Positions 1 to 8,538 of a stretch of 64,000 bases of DNA are shown here, in pieces (position 1 is the first letter of the stretch; each line of letters starts with the position of its first letter). Position numbers and translations under genes: made by a program. The notes below the pieces were generated by a model that saw only the letters and a list, made by a program, of their open reading frames with translations, had not been told where the DNA came from and ran no database searches. Source of the DNA: Paenibacillus pabuli (GTDB lineage: Bacteria > Bacillota > Bacilli > Paenibacillales > Paenibacillaceae); contig NZ_JBDOIO010000001.1 in NCBI RefSeq assembly GCF_039831995.1, positions 1-64,000 of the forward strand. The letters run 5' to 3'.

Positions 1-1
1 G

Positions 2-1162
2 AATTATACTAGTATATCCTCTTTTATCGACAGCTTACTGGCGGGAAAAATTGAAGGTGCTGATGTAATTTATGTCAGTGAGGATACTTTCGATGCTACT
101 GACGATTTAGCGGAACAGTTCGAGAAGTTACAGGATGCTTTAAATCTATCTTCAACACAGTCTGAAATACTGTTACATTATACAACTGAAGATTTTGATA
201 GTATGTTGGTATTTGCATCTGTAAGTTCTAAAAAACTACAGATGATCAAAGGTGCGGAATTAACTGTTGGTGATATTGCTAATAGTTTGGACGAGATTAT
301 TGAGAGACTCATGAAAGATCCAAAATCTGCAGCAACCTTAAATTCACGCCTTAAGGTCGTACCAAAAACTGTAGCGGTAGTTGGATTATATCCTGGATGC
401 GGTTCGACTTTTGTGACACTGAACCTGGCTGCAGCTTTGGCGGCTAAGGATGTTGACGTGACCGTTGTTGAGGGTCTGGAAAATCAACCAATGATTTACG
501 AATATTTACATGGAAGTTCTACATTACCTGATAAGTGGCTTTCATTACACGAGAGACTCACTACTGAAAGTATTCAGTCACCTGATGTAATTGAACGAGG
601 CTTAATGGGAATTTATCCTCTGCCTCCAGAACCAGCGGAAGTAGAATTAACGGAGAAAATGATTCTCGGTACATTGTTAGTAAAAGGTCCGGGATTTACA
701 TTATACGATCTCAGTACGAATTGGGGAACTGCCGCATCTGAGATAGTGTTAGACTTTGTTGACGAGGTCTGGTTAGTAATTACACCTAACCCTGCAAAAC
801 TTGCTAATAATATTCCAGTCTTCAAGGAAAAATTCGAGAAGTACTATGAGAAGCTGCGAGTTATCGGTAACCGTTGGGATGAATACGCACAATCACGTTC
901 ACAGTTGACTCAGGTTGTGCAATTACTCCAGTATAACCCTCCAACGACAAAAACTAACTGGCAAGGAATGACTTTGAGTGGTATTCTCCCCGTATTTCCT
1001 GCGGATAAAGTAACACGTGCGGAGTGGGAAGGCAAAATCTACACTGAAGATAACTTTAAATATGCTTCAGACTATTTTGTAGACTTCTATAACTTATTAT
1101 TGCCTAAGCGCGGAATGATTAGTAAAATTTCTGATTGGGCAGCTGGATTCCGCAGAAAATAA
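2..1162 (+). CDS. CpaE/MinD-like SIMIBI ATPase, 5' end outside window
   Basis: The frame is open from base 2 with no stop, so the gene begins before the window and the ATG at 203 is internal; 386 residues are visible. The first 110 or so residues look like a receiver-type domain. A P-loop domain follows with a deviant Walker A (GLYPGCGSTFVTLNLA, near visible residue 125) in which the canonical lysines are missing, then a later segment VWLVITPNPAKLANNIP that resembles the MinD/CpaE switch region. In pilus systems CpaE-type proteins help position the machine at the membrane. A second CpaE-like ATPase lies at 32799 in the Tad-like cluster, so this one may serve the same machine or act in partitioning. 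Family assignment is moderately secure; the role is inferred. Confidence 0.6.
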   Translation, partial: NYTSISSFIDSLLAGKIEGADVIYVSEDTFDATDDLAEQFEKLQDALNLSSTQSEILLHYTTEDFDSMLVFASVSSKKLQMIKGAELTVGDIANSLDEIIERLMKDPKSAATLNSRLKVVPKTVAVVGLYPGCGSTFVTLNLAAALAAKDVDVTVVEGLENQPMIYEYLHGSSTLPDKWLSLHERLTTESIQSPDVIERGLMGIYPLPPEPAEVELTEKMILGTLLVKGPGFTLYDLSTNWGTAASEIVLDFVDEVWLVITPNPAKLANNIPVFKEKFEKYYEKLRVIGNRWDEYAQSRSQLTQVVQLLQYNPPTTKTNWQGMTLSGILPVFPADKVTRAEWEGKIYTEDNFKYASDYFVDFYNLLLPKRGMISKISDWAAGFRRK

Positions 1163-1191
1163 GAATTTACTAAATAACGAGGTGAACGGCT

Positions 1192-1413
1192 ATGTTAACG
1201 CAAGTATGGGTAGATATTCAACATGATGAAGGTTATAGTGAAAATATGTTCATTGGCGAGGTCGATATGCGCCAAGACCTGACAAATATTGTGGATTTCG
1301 CATTGTTTAAAGCATCACAGATCATTGACTCACATGATCTGAAAGTGGCAAAATTGAAGTACTATAATAACGACCGATTAATTGAACTGGGGTCTCCTAA
1401 CAATCATTATTAA
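1192..1413 (+). CDS. hypothetical protein, 73 aa
   Basis: Starts at ATG after GAGGTG. It is a small acidic soluble protein with no motif I recognise. It lies 29 bases downstream of the CpaE-like gene and is probably co-transcribed with it. Confidence 0.6.
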   Translation: MLTQVWVDIQHDEGYSENMFIGEVDMRQDLTNIVDFALFKASQIIDSHDLKVAKLKYYNNDRLIELGSPNNHY

Positions 1414-1443
1414 ATCATAATAACTAATGGTAGGGTGATAAAT

Positions 1444-1731
1444 ATGAATAATACAGTTAATATCGATCTGAATAATAGTAAGATTATCCAATTAGACTAT
1501 GATGCAGCTCTTAAAATATTATCACATCATGTTTCTGGGTACACGCGTGAGGATTTCGTAGGTATGTATTTCTACGAATCGCATCCCTTTTATGAATTGA
1601 TCGAAGGTATTTACAAAGCTGAACTTGGTCCTATACCGCTCAGTTTGTATGCAGAGCATGGTACGTTCCAAATTTCATATAGTCAGGAAGGGTACGATAT
1701 TCACTACTTCCACTTCATACCTGTGATTTAA
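1444..1731 (+). CDS. hypothetical protein, 95 aa
   Basis: A GTG at 1435 lies within the ribosome binding site AGGGTGA, so the ATG at 1444 is the better start. The protein is rich in aromatic residues and histidine toward the C terminus. No family recognised. It belongs to the run of small genes from 1192 to 2698. Confidence 0.6.
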   Translation: MNNTVNIDLNNSKIIQLDYDAALKILSHHVSGYTREDFVGMYFYESHPFYELIEGIYKAELGPIPLSLYAEHGTFQISYSQEGYDIHYFHFIPVI

Positions 1732-1747
1732 ATAGAAAGGTGATTTA

Positions 1748-2146
1748 ATGAATATATCTTTAATCTTTGCTGACGATCTCAAAGTTGGTGATTGGGACTT
1801 TCCAATAATGCACGTACTTGATACAATCATCCCTCGATTACTCGGTGGAACCAAAGATATATGTCTTCATTATCACTATAATGTTCGGAATAAAGTAATT
1901 ACTTATACATCAGGTAGGTTCGAGTCCCTAAGCTATAACTGTTGGGGACCTGAACGGCCTAAATCCGAATGGTACGCCTGGACCGAGTGTCGAAATTCAC
2001 ATATAAATTTCTGGTTGCATGAAATGAGCGAACTGATAATTTACGTAGCCTCGGAGAAAAGTCCGAAACTACCTTATAATACAATGAAATCTAAACGATA
2101 TGTAAGGTTTAATCCTCACAGTAACGCACTTAAACCTTACGAGTAA
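1748..2146 (+). CDS. hypothetical protein, 132 aa
   Basis: ATG preceded by AAAGGTGA. The protein is rich in Trp, Tyr and His, with no membrane segment. Its middle part contains a cluster YNCWGPERPKSEWYAW. No family recognised. It sits 16 bases from each neighbour in the same run of small genes. Confidence 0.6.
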   Translation: MNISLIFADDLKVGDWDFPIMHVLDTIIPRLLGGTKDICLHYHYNVRNKVITYTSGRFESLSYNCWGPERPKSEWYAWTECRNSHINFWLHEMSELIIYVASEKSPKLPYNTMKSKRYVRFNPHSNALKPYE

Positions 2147-2161
2147 GTTGAGGTGTTACTT

Positions 2162-2698
2162 ATGATAAAACTTGTTTCTGATACTCACTTCTCTCATGGA
2201 CAGATTTTGGTATATGAACCGAGTCGTCAGTTTGAGAATTATGAAGCTATGGATGAGTATATGATTTCTCGATGGAACGAAGTAGTAAGTCCCGAAGATA
2301 CACTGTATCACCTCGGGGATGTTTACATAGGGTCAAGTAAGCGGCGAGATTATGTATTGCCTCAGCTTAATGGTGATAAGCACTTATTGATCGGAAATCA
2401 TGACAGGATTACAAAGACAGCTTGGGATAAACAGGGATTTACTGTCATTCCTGGTAGGTATTTTATGATCGATCCTGATATTCCGATTGTATATTCTCAC
2501 TATCCTATCGAAAATGCTATTGAAGATGGTCAGCGTCTTTTGGATATGGGATATTTTAATGTACATGGACATGTTCATACTAATATTTCGCATCTGGATC
2601 AAAGTAATCATCTTTGTATTTCTGTTGAATTGACTGAAATGGGTCCTGTCGACTACGAGTGGGTTTTAGCAACTTATCGAGATCGAACTGGAAAATGA
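2162..2698 (+). CDS. calcineurin-like metallophosphoesterase
   Basis: All hallmark metal-binding motifs of the calcineurin-like fold are present: SDTHFSH at residues 6-12, LGDVY near 51, GNHDR near 76, SHYP near 103 and GHVH near 126. The protein is about 178 residues, typical of short phage- and plasmid-borne members. A GTG at 2153 overlaps the ribosome binding site GAGGTG, so ATG 2162 is preferred. The family hydrolyses phosphomono- or diesters with two metal ions; the substrate is unknown. A second intact family member lies at 61387 and a member with destroyed motifs at 53012. Confidence 0.85.
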   Translation: MIKLVSDTHFSHGQILVYEPSRQFENYEAMDEYMISRWNEVVSPEDTLYHLGDVYIGSSKRRDYVLPQLNGDKHLLIGNHDRITKTAWDKQGFTVIPGRYFMIDPDIPIVYSHYPIENAIEDGQRLLDMGYFNVHGHVHTNISHLDQSNHLCISVELTEMGPVDYEWVLATYRDRTGK

Positions 2699-2716
2699 TA
2701 ATAAGGAGGAATAATT

Positions 2717-3088
2717 GTGGATTCTATGATCAGAGAATATCTGCCTGAGTTTTTAACTAAAGACCATTGGGTGACAAAACAGGGTGATATAATGTATCCA
2801 TCGCAGTTTGAGGATGGTCATCTTGTAGCAACACTCAATTTTCTGGTTAAACGTGCAGACAACGTGAGACAAATCGCAGACTTCCAGGCCGAATTGCGAT
2901 ACGTACAGATGTTAACCCAGAACAATGCGGACGACGGAACAAGTAGCGCTGTCGAAATGGAAATCTATTCCGCATCATTACGTCCAATTGAACGCTGGCT
3001 TTATGACGTATCTCATACTTATCGACTTTTATATGATGAAGCTATCGGACGTAATTTAAATAGTACGTATGCAGGACCGTGGCTTTAA
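2717..3088 (+). CDS. hypothetical protein, 123 aa
   Basis: GTG start at 2717, seven bases after AAGGAGG. It looks mainly alpha-helical and soluble, with no recognised domain. It follows the phosphoesterase by 18 bases and is likely in the same operon. Confidence 0.6.
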   Translation: MDSMIREYLPEFLTKDHWVTKQGDIMYPSQFEDGHLVATLNFLVKRADNVRQIADFQAELRYVQMLTQNNADDGTSSAVEMEIYSASLRPIERWLYDVSHTYRLLYDEAIGRNLNSTYAGPWL

Positions 3089-3124
3089 ACGGAATGAAAA
3101 TTGAATTGGCGGAGGAATTTAATT

Positions 3125-3373
3125 TTGAGGAATAGAACACTGATAGCAGACTTTTTCGTGGACGGAAATGCGTTGGCATTTCTAATTTGGCTATTTACAT
3201 CAAAATGGACTCACCTTGTAATAGGTACATTCTTCTTTGCAGGTGGGTACTCTGATAAAGACCTAACGATAGCTTTAGCCTCGATAGGTCCCTATGCTAT
3301 ATTCCTATTTCTCCATTTTATGCCAAAGAAATGGCGTAGTAATTTGCAGGATTTTAGGGACGATGTAATATAA
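3125..3373 (+). CDS. small membrane protein, two TM helices
   Basis: The frame opens at TTG 3101, but GGAGG at 3111-3115 points to the in-frame TTG at 3125, giving 82 residues. Two hydrophobic stretches (about residues 15-45 and 50-66) are separated by a short acidic loop; the tail is basic. No family recognised. Confidence 0.55.
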   Translation: MRNRTLIADFFVDGNALAFLIWLFTSKWTHLVIGTFFFAGGYSDKDLTIALASIGPYAIFLFLHFMPKKWRSNLQDFRDDVI

Positions 3374-3398
3374 TTCATCTATTTTGGGGGAACACGTA

Positions 3399-3737
3399 AT
3401 GAGTATATGTCTCATCGTACAGAGTAAGGTCGCTTATAAAAAATTATCCGATTGTGGCTGGTCGCATCATGTCTACATCGTAGAGAAAACTAAACCTACA
3501 GCTAAAGATTTTAATAATATCGACGCTTTGGCAGAGAAATTCGATACTGTTGTACTTCTCCCGGACATGGATTTGCGTGGCCAGTTATTCGCAAGTAGGG
3601 TAGTTAATCGAAATAAGGCTATTATAGCACTAGCACTTAATGCTGACATGATTACAGACTCCGCTGGAGCACGACTTGAAAATCTTGACGATAACTATTT
3701 GCAAAATGTATTACAGGGAATAGAAACAATGTATTAG
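3399..3737 (+). CDS. hypothetical protein, 112 aa
   Basis: ATG 3399 follows GGGGG at 3386-3390; an in-frame TTG at 3384 overlaps that site and is less likely. The alternating beta/alpha pattern (VVLLPDMDLRGQLF, AIIALALNADM) resembles a small Rossmann or receiver-like fold and recalls the N-terminal part of the ATPase at the left edge, but I see no diagnostic motif. It is the last gene before a terminator. Confidence 0.55.
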   Translation: MSICLIVQSKVAYKKLSDCGWSHHVYIVEKTKPTAKDFNNIDALAEKFDTVVLLPDMDLRGQLFASRVVNRNKAIIALALNADMITDSAGARLENLDDNYLQNVLQGIETMY

Positions 3738-3742
3738 AAATT

Positions 3743-3798
3743 AAACCCACATAAATCGCTAACATTATTATGTTAAGGTTTATTGTGGGTTTATTTTT
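3743..3798 (+). terminator. intrinsic terminator
   Basis: AAACCCACA (3743-3751) pairs with TGTGGGTTT (3784-3792). An inner TAACAT/ATGTTA stem sits in the loop and an AT-rich T run follows. It closes the first transcription unit. Confidence 0.75.
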
Positions 3799-3816
3799 GC
3801 CGGGAGGTGTGATTAG

Positions 3817-3999
3817 ATGGATGGAATAAGTTCGTTTTTGAGTTTAGTTATCCTCGGCGGAGTTTTACTGATAGTATTCGCATTCGGGTATACTCGAAGT
3901 GAAGAAAATAAGGGTAACCTTATGACTAAGATAATTAAGCCCACAATATATGTCGTAGGATTAAGCTTTATTCTTATGTTATTTACACTCTCACGTTAA
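3817..3999 (+). CDS. small membrane protein, 60 aa
   Basis: ATG preceded by GGGAGGTG. There are two hydrophobic helices (about residues 5-24 and 40-57) joined by a charged loop SEENKGNLMTK. No family recognised. It resembles a holin in size and topology, but nothing nearby supports that. Confidence 0.6.
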   Translation: MDGISSFLSLVILGGVLLIVFAFGYTRSEENKGNLMTKIIKPTIYVVGLSFILMLFTLSR

Positions 4000-4022
4000 C
4001 TGTAAGGTCTAGGGGGATTAAT

Positions 4023-4484
4023 GTGTTTATTTTGCTTTTTGTGCTGATTTTTCTTTTCGGACTAGCGAGATATTTAAAGCGCCGAATGGGTAAAAGACAG
4101 GGTAAATTTATGTATCATATGGCTGGAATTATCTTTGTCAGTATCTGCATCGGCTATTTAATTGGAGACACCTTTGGATTCACGGGAAATAATCAGAGTA
4201 GTGCTAACACAGCGCAAAATTCTACTCCACCTAAAATTAACTCATCATCTAATACTTCAGGTGCTTTTCCAGTATATTCAATTAACTATGTACGATCAAA
4301 CAAAGGTATGTATGAGGTATCTTTAACCTACCGCTACGGTAGCGACTTGGAACCTTTTAAAGGTACAATTACAGCTGTGTCTATTAAAGGTTCGCGGAGT
4401 TATATCAGATTCCCTGGAGATAAGCCTTTAAATTACATAGATGAAAGTACGCCTGAAATTATTTTATATCTTGCAAGCAGTTAA
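4023..4484 (+). CDS. membrane-anchored protein with extracellular domain
   Basis: GTG start at 4023 after AGGGGG. An ATG at 4021 overlaps it in another frame but stops after a few codons. Two N-terminal hydrophobic helices (about residues 1-17 and 29-50) are followed by a Ser/Thr/Asn-rich linker and a roughly 75-residue beta-rich domain likely outside the cell. Function unknown. It ends inside a strong terminator. Confidence 0.6.
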   Translation: MFILLFVLIFLFGLARYLKRRMGKRQGKFMYHMAGIIFVSICIGYLIGDTFGFTGNNQSSANTAQNSTPPKINSSSNTSGAFPVYSINYVRSNKGMYEVSLTYRYGSDLEPFKGTITAVSIKGSRSYIRFPGDKPLNYIDESTPEIILYLASS

Positions 4485-4523
4485 AAATAAAACCGAGACT
4501 ATAATGGTCTCGGTTTTATTTTT
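4483..4523 (+). terminator. strong intrinsic terminator (possibly bidirectional)
   Basis: A 17-bp stem with the core AACCGAGAC/GTCTCGGTT is flanked by A and T runs. Its left arm overlaps the stop codon of the preceding gene. Confidence 0.85.
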
Positions 4524-4570
4524 AACTACGTAGTAGCTATCTTTTTGTAGTCCTATAGGTATCATTATCA

Positions 4571-4585
4571 TTAAGTAGTATATGA
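4571..4585 (+). promoter_or_regulatory. recurrent TAGTATA promoter-like motif
   Basis: TTAAGTAGTATATGA lies between a terminator and the next gene, 34 bases before its start. It is one of at least six similar sites in the window (see 6396, 8486, 9850, 11245, 41747). Confidence 0.45.
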
Positions 4586-4618
4586 ATATTGGTAGATAAA
4601 ACTAATGGAGGGATTACA

Positions 4619-5929
4619 ATGAGTGGTCAAAGATTTGCTGTCGAATTCTTCTCTAAGAACTTTGATAAATTTTTGTTACGTTATGAATCTGGTGACTACG
4701 ACATAGTTCAACACTGGTTAGTTGATGGCAGATTACAGGAAGAGCGTCGCAATGATCCGTTCGCATTGCAATACTCTGATAGTGAGATTGTCCAACTACT
4801 ATCCTCGGCATATTATAAAGGAATGATCGAACTTTTAGAAGCAAACTCTAAGATACAACAAGAACTGCTATCTGAAATACTTAGGATCGAAATTAAGTAC
4901 GCTGGAAATAAGATAGAGACATTTGAAGAATTGCAACGTTTATCTGGTGATATGGTACGATCATATAAAGTTAAAGAGTTCGAGAAAAAATTAAAGAGTG
5001 CAGATTTTAGTTTAACTCAGCATCTGGAAGATAAAGAAGAAACAGAAATTCTTTACACATACAGCCGGAGACTTCGTGGAGGAATTGTAACCGACTTTAG
5101 GGGTGGCGTACAGATATCTCATATCGTAGCTAGGACTAAAGATTTTCGTCACGGTGACAAATTACGGTTTATTAACGAAACAACACATCGGGATGGTAAG
5201 ACATATAATTTCGAAGTTGTTGAACGTGTTGATTTACCGCAAAAGGACCGTGTAGAACTAAGTATTTGTGAAGTCAAGTCTGATTCCTTAGGCAGTTACA
5301 TAGACACTTACTACGATAAGGAACTTTGTCAGGATATGCCGATTATTATCGGAGACACCCAGCAAAAGATTTACCTTAACGATGATGATATTAAATTATA
5401 CTCTATCGAAGATGGTATGTACATCGACGCAGCTTACTGGGAAGGTAAACCTAATAACGTTAAAATCGTTTGGAGACATACTAGCGAGACAAATGATGTA
5501 ACTCCTAAGCTTCCTTCATTCTATAAGAAGGGTAAAGTTAAGGCTGAAGAGGACAATATACCTCTCAGCTCTATCGAATGTTCAATTCTGAAAGACAAAA
5601 AAATATGTGTGGTTGGCTTCGATCCTCGTGATGCAGTGTTGAATGACGCTATACGGCGTATTGGCGGTAAATATATCAGTATTTCTGGTGATGGCGAGCA
5701 GAAATCAACTGTGATGCGTAAAATTAAAGATGCTGATTGTATTGTAACTAACTATAGTTATTCCAATCATACTTTTATTAAGCAGATGAACGTTTACGCT
5801 AAGGAAGCCGGTGTTTCTATTAGAAATATTCCATCGTTCGGAATAACATCCATACTGAGGGCAGCAATAGCAGCATTGATGGGTACCCGAGTTGGACAAG
5901 AATTAGTTTTAGAAGACGTGAAGAACTAA
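4619..5929 (+). CDS. DUF2325-type C-terminal domain protein
   Basis: ATG 4619 follows GGAGGG; the frame extends to TTG 4589, but that lacks a binding site. The protein has 436 residues. The last 110 or so (KKICVVGFDPRDAV, then DADCIVTNYSYSNHTF, AKEAGVSIRN, SFGITSI) match the DUF2325 pattern of a small Rossmann-like domain found in Firmicutes. The first 325 residues contain helical and then beta-rich regions that I cannot place. The gene is monocistronic or first in a short unit behind a terminator and a promoter-like motif. Function unknown. Confidence 0.55.
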   Translation: MSGQRFAVEFFSKNFDKFLLRYESGDYDIVQHWLVDGRLQEERRNDPFALQYSDSEIVQLLSSAYYKGMIELLEANSKIQQELLSEILRIEIKYAGNKIETFEELQRLSGDMVRSYKVKEFEKKLKSADFSLTQHLEDKEETEILYTYSRRLRGGIVTDFRGGVQISHIVARTKDFRHGDKLRFINETTHRDGKTYNFEVVERVDLPQKDRVELSICEVKSDSLGSYIDTYYDKELCQDMPIIIGDTQQKIYLNDDDIKLYSIEDGMYIDAAYWEGKPNNVKIVWRHTSETNDVTPKLPSFYKKGKVKAEEDNIPLSSIECSILKDKKICVVGFDPRDAVLNDAIRRIGGKYISISGDGEQKSTVMRKIKDADCIVTNYSYSNHTFIKQMNVYAKEAGVSIRNIPSFGITSILRAAIAALMGTRVGQELVLEDVKN

Positions 5930-6071
5930 TCTATTATCCTCTTTCCTTCTATCACAGTAAATTTGGTGATGTGGGATTGAGGATTTCTTTTCGCTTAAGA
6001 GGTATCTTAAATCTTATCAATATTTTACAGCTACTTAAGAGATTAAAAATAATTTAGCTGGGGGTTTTATT

Positions 6072-6371
6072 ATGACTACAGACCTTATGTTAGTCGAGGA
6101 TCATCTTTCAAGTTTGTTGAACAAGAACATCGTTATTTCATTTCAGGGAACTAACGATGGGAAACAAATCCACAGCGGAGTTTTACATGAAAATTTAGAC
6201 TCAATCTTACTCACGAAGTTTCATATCACTGAAAATATCCTGTATCTACAATCACAATCAATGGTAACATATCCTATCGATCTCAGCGAGATATCCTACG
6301 TTGAAATGTTGGATGGTGTTGTGCGATTGATGAGAACTGACTGGTGGTCATTTGATCTGTACCAAGTCTAG
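6072..6371 (+). CDS. hypothetical protein, 99 aa
   Basis: ATG after GGGGG. It is a soluble, probably beta-rich small protein (alternating hydrophobics in HSGVLHENLDSILLTKF). No family recognised. The 142 bases before it hold no gene and no clear promoter. Confidence 0.55.
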   Translation: MTTDLMLVEDHLSSLLNKNIVISFQGTNDGKQIHSGVLHENLDSILLTKFHITENILYLQSQSMVTYPIDLSEISYVEMLDGVVRLMRTDWWSFDLYQV

Positions 6372-6379
6372 TTTAAAGC

Positions 6380-6426
6380 TCCTTAATATATCCTTTTAAT
6401 TAAGTTAGTATAAGTAATATTAAGGA
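6380..6426 (+). promoter_or_regulatory. abiE promoter with flanking inverted-repeat operator
   Basis: The TAGTATA motif (6396-6414) is flanked by a perfect 10-bp inverted repeat, TCCTTAATAT at 6380-6389 and ATATTAAGGA at 6417-6426. It lies directly upstream of the AbiEi-like gene. AbiEi antitoxins are known to repress their own operon by binding inverted repeats in the promoter, which fits this layout. Binding itself is inferred. Confidence 0.55.
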
Positions 6427-6457
6427 ACTTAAAATACTTGTGCGGAGTTGAGAGTAT

Positions 6458-7000
6458 ATGACTAATAACTATTTCACCTATAATCAGTTGAAAGATCGAG
6501 GAATGTCTAAGATTGATATCGAACGTAGTGTTGCTGAAGGTGTGTATGAGTCGTTAGGTAAAGGTATCTATGTCGATTTAAAATTCGAACATGCTTGCTT
6601 CCTACCTGATGCAACATACCTATTCAAGGACGGAATTTACTGTTTAATCACTGCTCTCGATATTCACGGTATGACTCTGAGAATGCCAGCTTATTATGAT
6701 GTTGCGTCTAGTCGTAATACTAGAGACTTTAGTAATAGCATCAATACTTATCACCTGCACAAGTTTACTGGTTTTGGGTATAAACTAGGTGTTGAAACGA
6801 AGATTTATGGTGGCGAACCTGTTTTCGTATATGATATTGAAAAAACAATTTGTGATGTAATTTTACATAAAGATATCATGAATCCTGAAGATATTCAGTA
6901 TTGTATTGATGAATATCGCCGCGATCGCGATGATTTTACCAAACTTAAATCATACGCCCAAATTTTAGGCATCGCTGATGAGGTTGGTGCCTATTTATAG
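6458..7000 (+). CDS. abiEi: AbiEi-like type IV antitoxin / autorepressor
   Basis: The 180-residue protein has an N-terminal winged-helix segment (YFTYNQLKDRGMSKIDIER, then GVYESLGKGIYVD) and a C-terminal domain with the FVYDIEKTICDVI stretch usual for AbiEi proteins. The family counteracts AbiEii and represses the operon. It lies 11 bases upstream of an AbiEii-like gene, which strongly supports the call. It is preceded by an inverted-repeat operator candidate. Confidence 0.8.
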   Translation: MTNNYFTYNQLKDRGMSKIDIERSVAEGVYESLGKGIYVDLKFEHACFLPDATYLFKDGIYCLITALDIHGMTLRMPAYYDVASSRNTRDFSNSINTYHLHKFTGFGYKLGVETKIYGGEPVFVYDIEKTICDVILHKDIMNPEDIQYCIDEYRRDRDDFTKLKSYAQILGIADEVGAYL

Positions 7001-7011
7001 GAGGAACGCTA

Positions 7012-7932
7012 GTGGCAAGTAATAGTACGGAATCTATAAAGGCACGTTTAAGAAATTTATCTAAATCTATGAATATACCAATTACCTTTCTGATGAAAAC
7101 TTACTTCATCGAGAGATTCTTGTCACGTATTTCTGAGTCTGAATATCGTGATTATTTCTTGATTAAGGGCGGAGTTTTCATGTACGCTAATTATGGTGCA
7201 ACTGGACGGATGACTAAAGACATAGATTTTACGCTGAAAACCAACACCTATGATGTGGATAGCATGTTAAACATCATTACACATATTATGGCACATCCGA
7301 CTGATGATTGTGTAACTTTTGATTTAGATACGATGGTAGTACGTAACACTCAGGAAGCTAAATCCGTCAGTGGATATGCAGTAAGCGTCACTGCCTATCT
7401 GGGAGGAAAAGGAGCTATCAGTGAAAGGTTAAGTTTTGATATTAGTTATGGGGATATAGTCTACCCTAATGATATTTATATCACATTTGACCCATTGCTT
7501 GGGATGGCACCTATCACGCTGTTGTGTTATTCCTACGAAACCGTCATCGCTGAGAAATTCGCTGCGGCTGTTGGATTCGAGGGTGATAACACAAGAGTCA
7601 AAGATTATTATGACATTTACAAACTATCTACCACTATGGACTTTGATGGTAATAATCTTTATAAGGCTATCTATATGACATTCGAGATACGTGAAATGCT
7701 CAATCAAGACTTTACACAGAAACAGATTAACTTCGAATTCTTGGATGATATGGTAAATAACCGACAACACAACTGGGAACGACTCATTTACGAGATTCCG
7801 AGTGCCTCTGAGTTAAAACTAAGTGATGCAACTGCTCAGTTCTCTAGATTTTTGTATCCATTGTGGTTTGCATTTATTCATAATCAGTATTTTGATTATC
7901 AGTGGAACCACCAAACTCAGGTTTGGGAGTAG
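7012..7932 (+). CDS. abiEii: AbiEii-family nucleotidyltransferase toxin
   Basis: GTG start, seven bases after AGGAGG. The 306 residues include the family signature LIKGGVFMYANYG, then GRMTKDIDF (residues about 46-70), giving the paired aspartates of a nucleotidyltransferase. Near residue 175 is a SYETVIAEKFAAAV segment followed by TRVKDYYDIY, typical of AbiEii/AbiGii. Such toxins transfer nucleotides to RNA and stop growth, giving phage abortive infection or plasmid maintenance. Catalytic motifs look intact. Confidence 0.85.
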   Translation: MASNSTESIKARLRNLSKSMNIPITFLMKTYFIERFLSRISESEYRDYFLIKGGVFMYANYGATGRMTKDIDFTLKTNTYDVDSMLNIITHIMAHPTDDCVTFDLDTMVVRNTQEAKSVSGYAVSVTAYLGGKGAISERLSFDISYGDIVYPNDIYITFDPLLGMAPITLLCYSYETVIAEKFAAAVGFEGDNTRVKDYYDIYKLSTTMDFDGNNLYKAIYMTFEIREMLNQDFTQKQINFEFLDDMVNNRQHNWERLIYEIPSASELKLSDATAQFSRFLYPLWFAFIHNQYFDYQWNHQTQVWE

Positions 7933-7964
7933 AAATTAAATCCATCTAAGTTAGGAGTAATTCT

Positions 7965-8372
7965 ATGAGAGCAGTTGACTTATATAGCATGGAACCTGAA
8001 TTGGTAACTTTCGAATTAGGTGAACTCCGTGGGCATCGATACGATCACTTACCTGACGTTCATGGCGACCTTTGGGGAATGGCTAATAAACGGGTAATTA
8101 TCCGACACTTACGTAATGTTATCTTTGATGATCGAAGAATTTGGTCTCTTAAAACAATTTGGTTCAATCACCTACCTGTTATGATTGTGCAGAATGGTGG
8201 GCGTGAAGGTGATGATCACCATGCAAGATACATTACAAGTATTGAAAGGTACACAGAAATGGTGAGATATATTAATTCACTTATTCCTATTCAAGTTATG
8301 GATTACGAAATAATTGATGCGACTGTAAATGATGACAATCTGACTAATTTTTACGGGGGATCTTATCTCTAA
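7965..8372 (+). CDS. hypothetical protein, 135 aa
   Basis: ATG 7965 after TTAGGAG. The sequence is rich in His, Arg and Trp, with no membrane segment; a motif GGREGDDHHARYI lies near residue 75. No family recognised. It follows the abiE genes by 32 bases and precedes a terminator, so it may be co-transcribed with them. Confidence 0.55.
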   Translation: MRAVDLYSMEPELVTFELGELRGHRYDHLPDVHGDLWGMANKRVIIRHLRNVIFDDRRIWSLKTIWFNHLPVMIVQNGGREGDDHHARYITSIERYTEMVRYINSLIPIQVMDYEIIDATVNDDNLTNFYGGSYL

Positions 8373-8398
8373 CATATTTTAAATCAAACTACAATAGA

Positions 8399-8419
8399 CC
8401 TCGCGAAAGCGGGGTTTTG
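8399..8419 (+). terminator. intrinsic terminator
   Basis: CCTCGC / GAAA tetraloop / GCGGGG, followed by TTTTGT. Confidence 0.7.
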
Positions 8420-8485
8420 TACATAAGCAGTAAACATCATTTCATACTATAGTTATTTCAATTATTGAGTACTTAAGTTGTCTAT

Positions 8486-8503
8486 TTAATTAGATAGTAT
8501 AAG
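8486..8503 (+). promoter_or_regulatory. recurrent TAGTATA promoter-like motif
   Basis: TTAATTAGATAGTATAAG lies 36 bases upstream of the methyltransferase start, just after a terminator. Confidence 0.5.
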
Positions 8504-8538
8504 AGTTAATAAACGTTAGGCATTGGAGGAAAGACTTA

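Noticed and set aside
3817..3999. Holin
   Set aside because: Size and two helices fit, but there is no endolysin or lysis neighbour, so the assignment is not supported.
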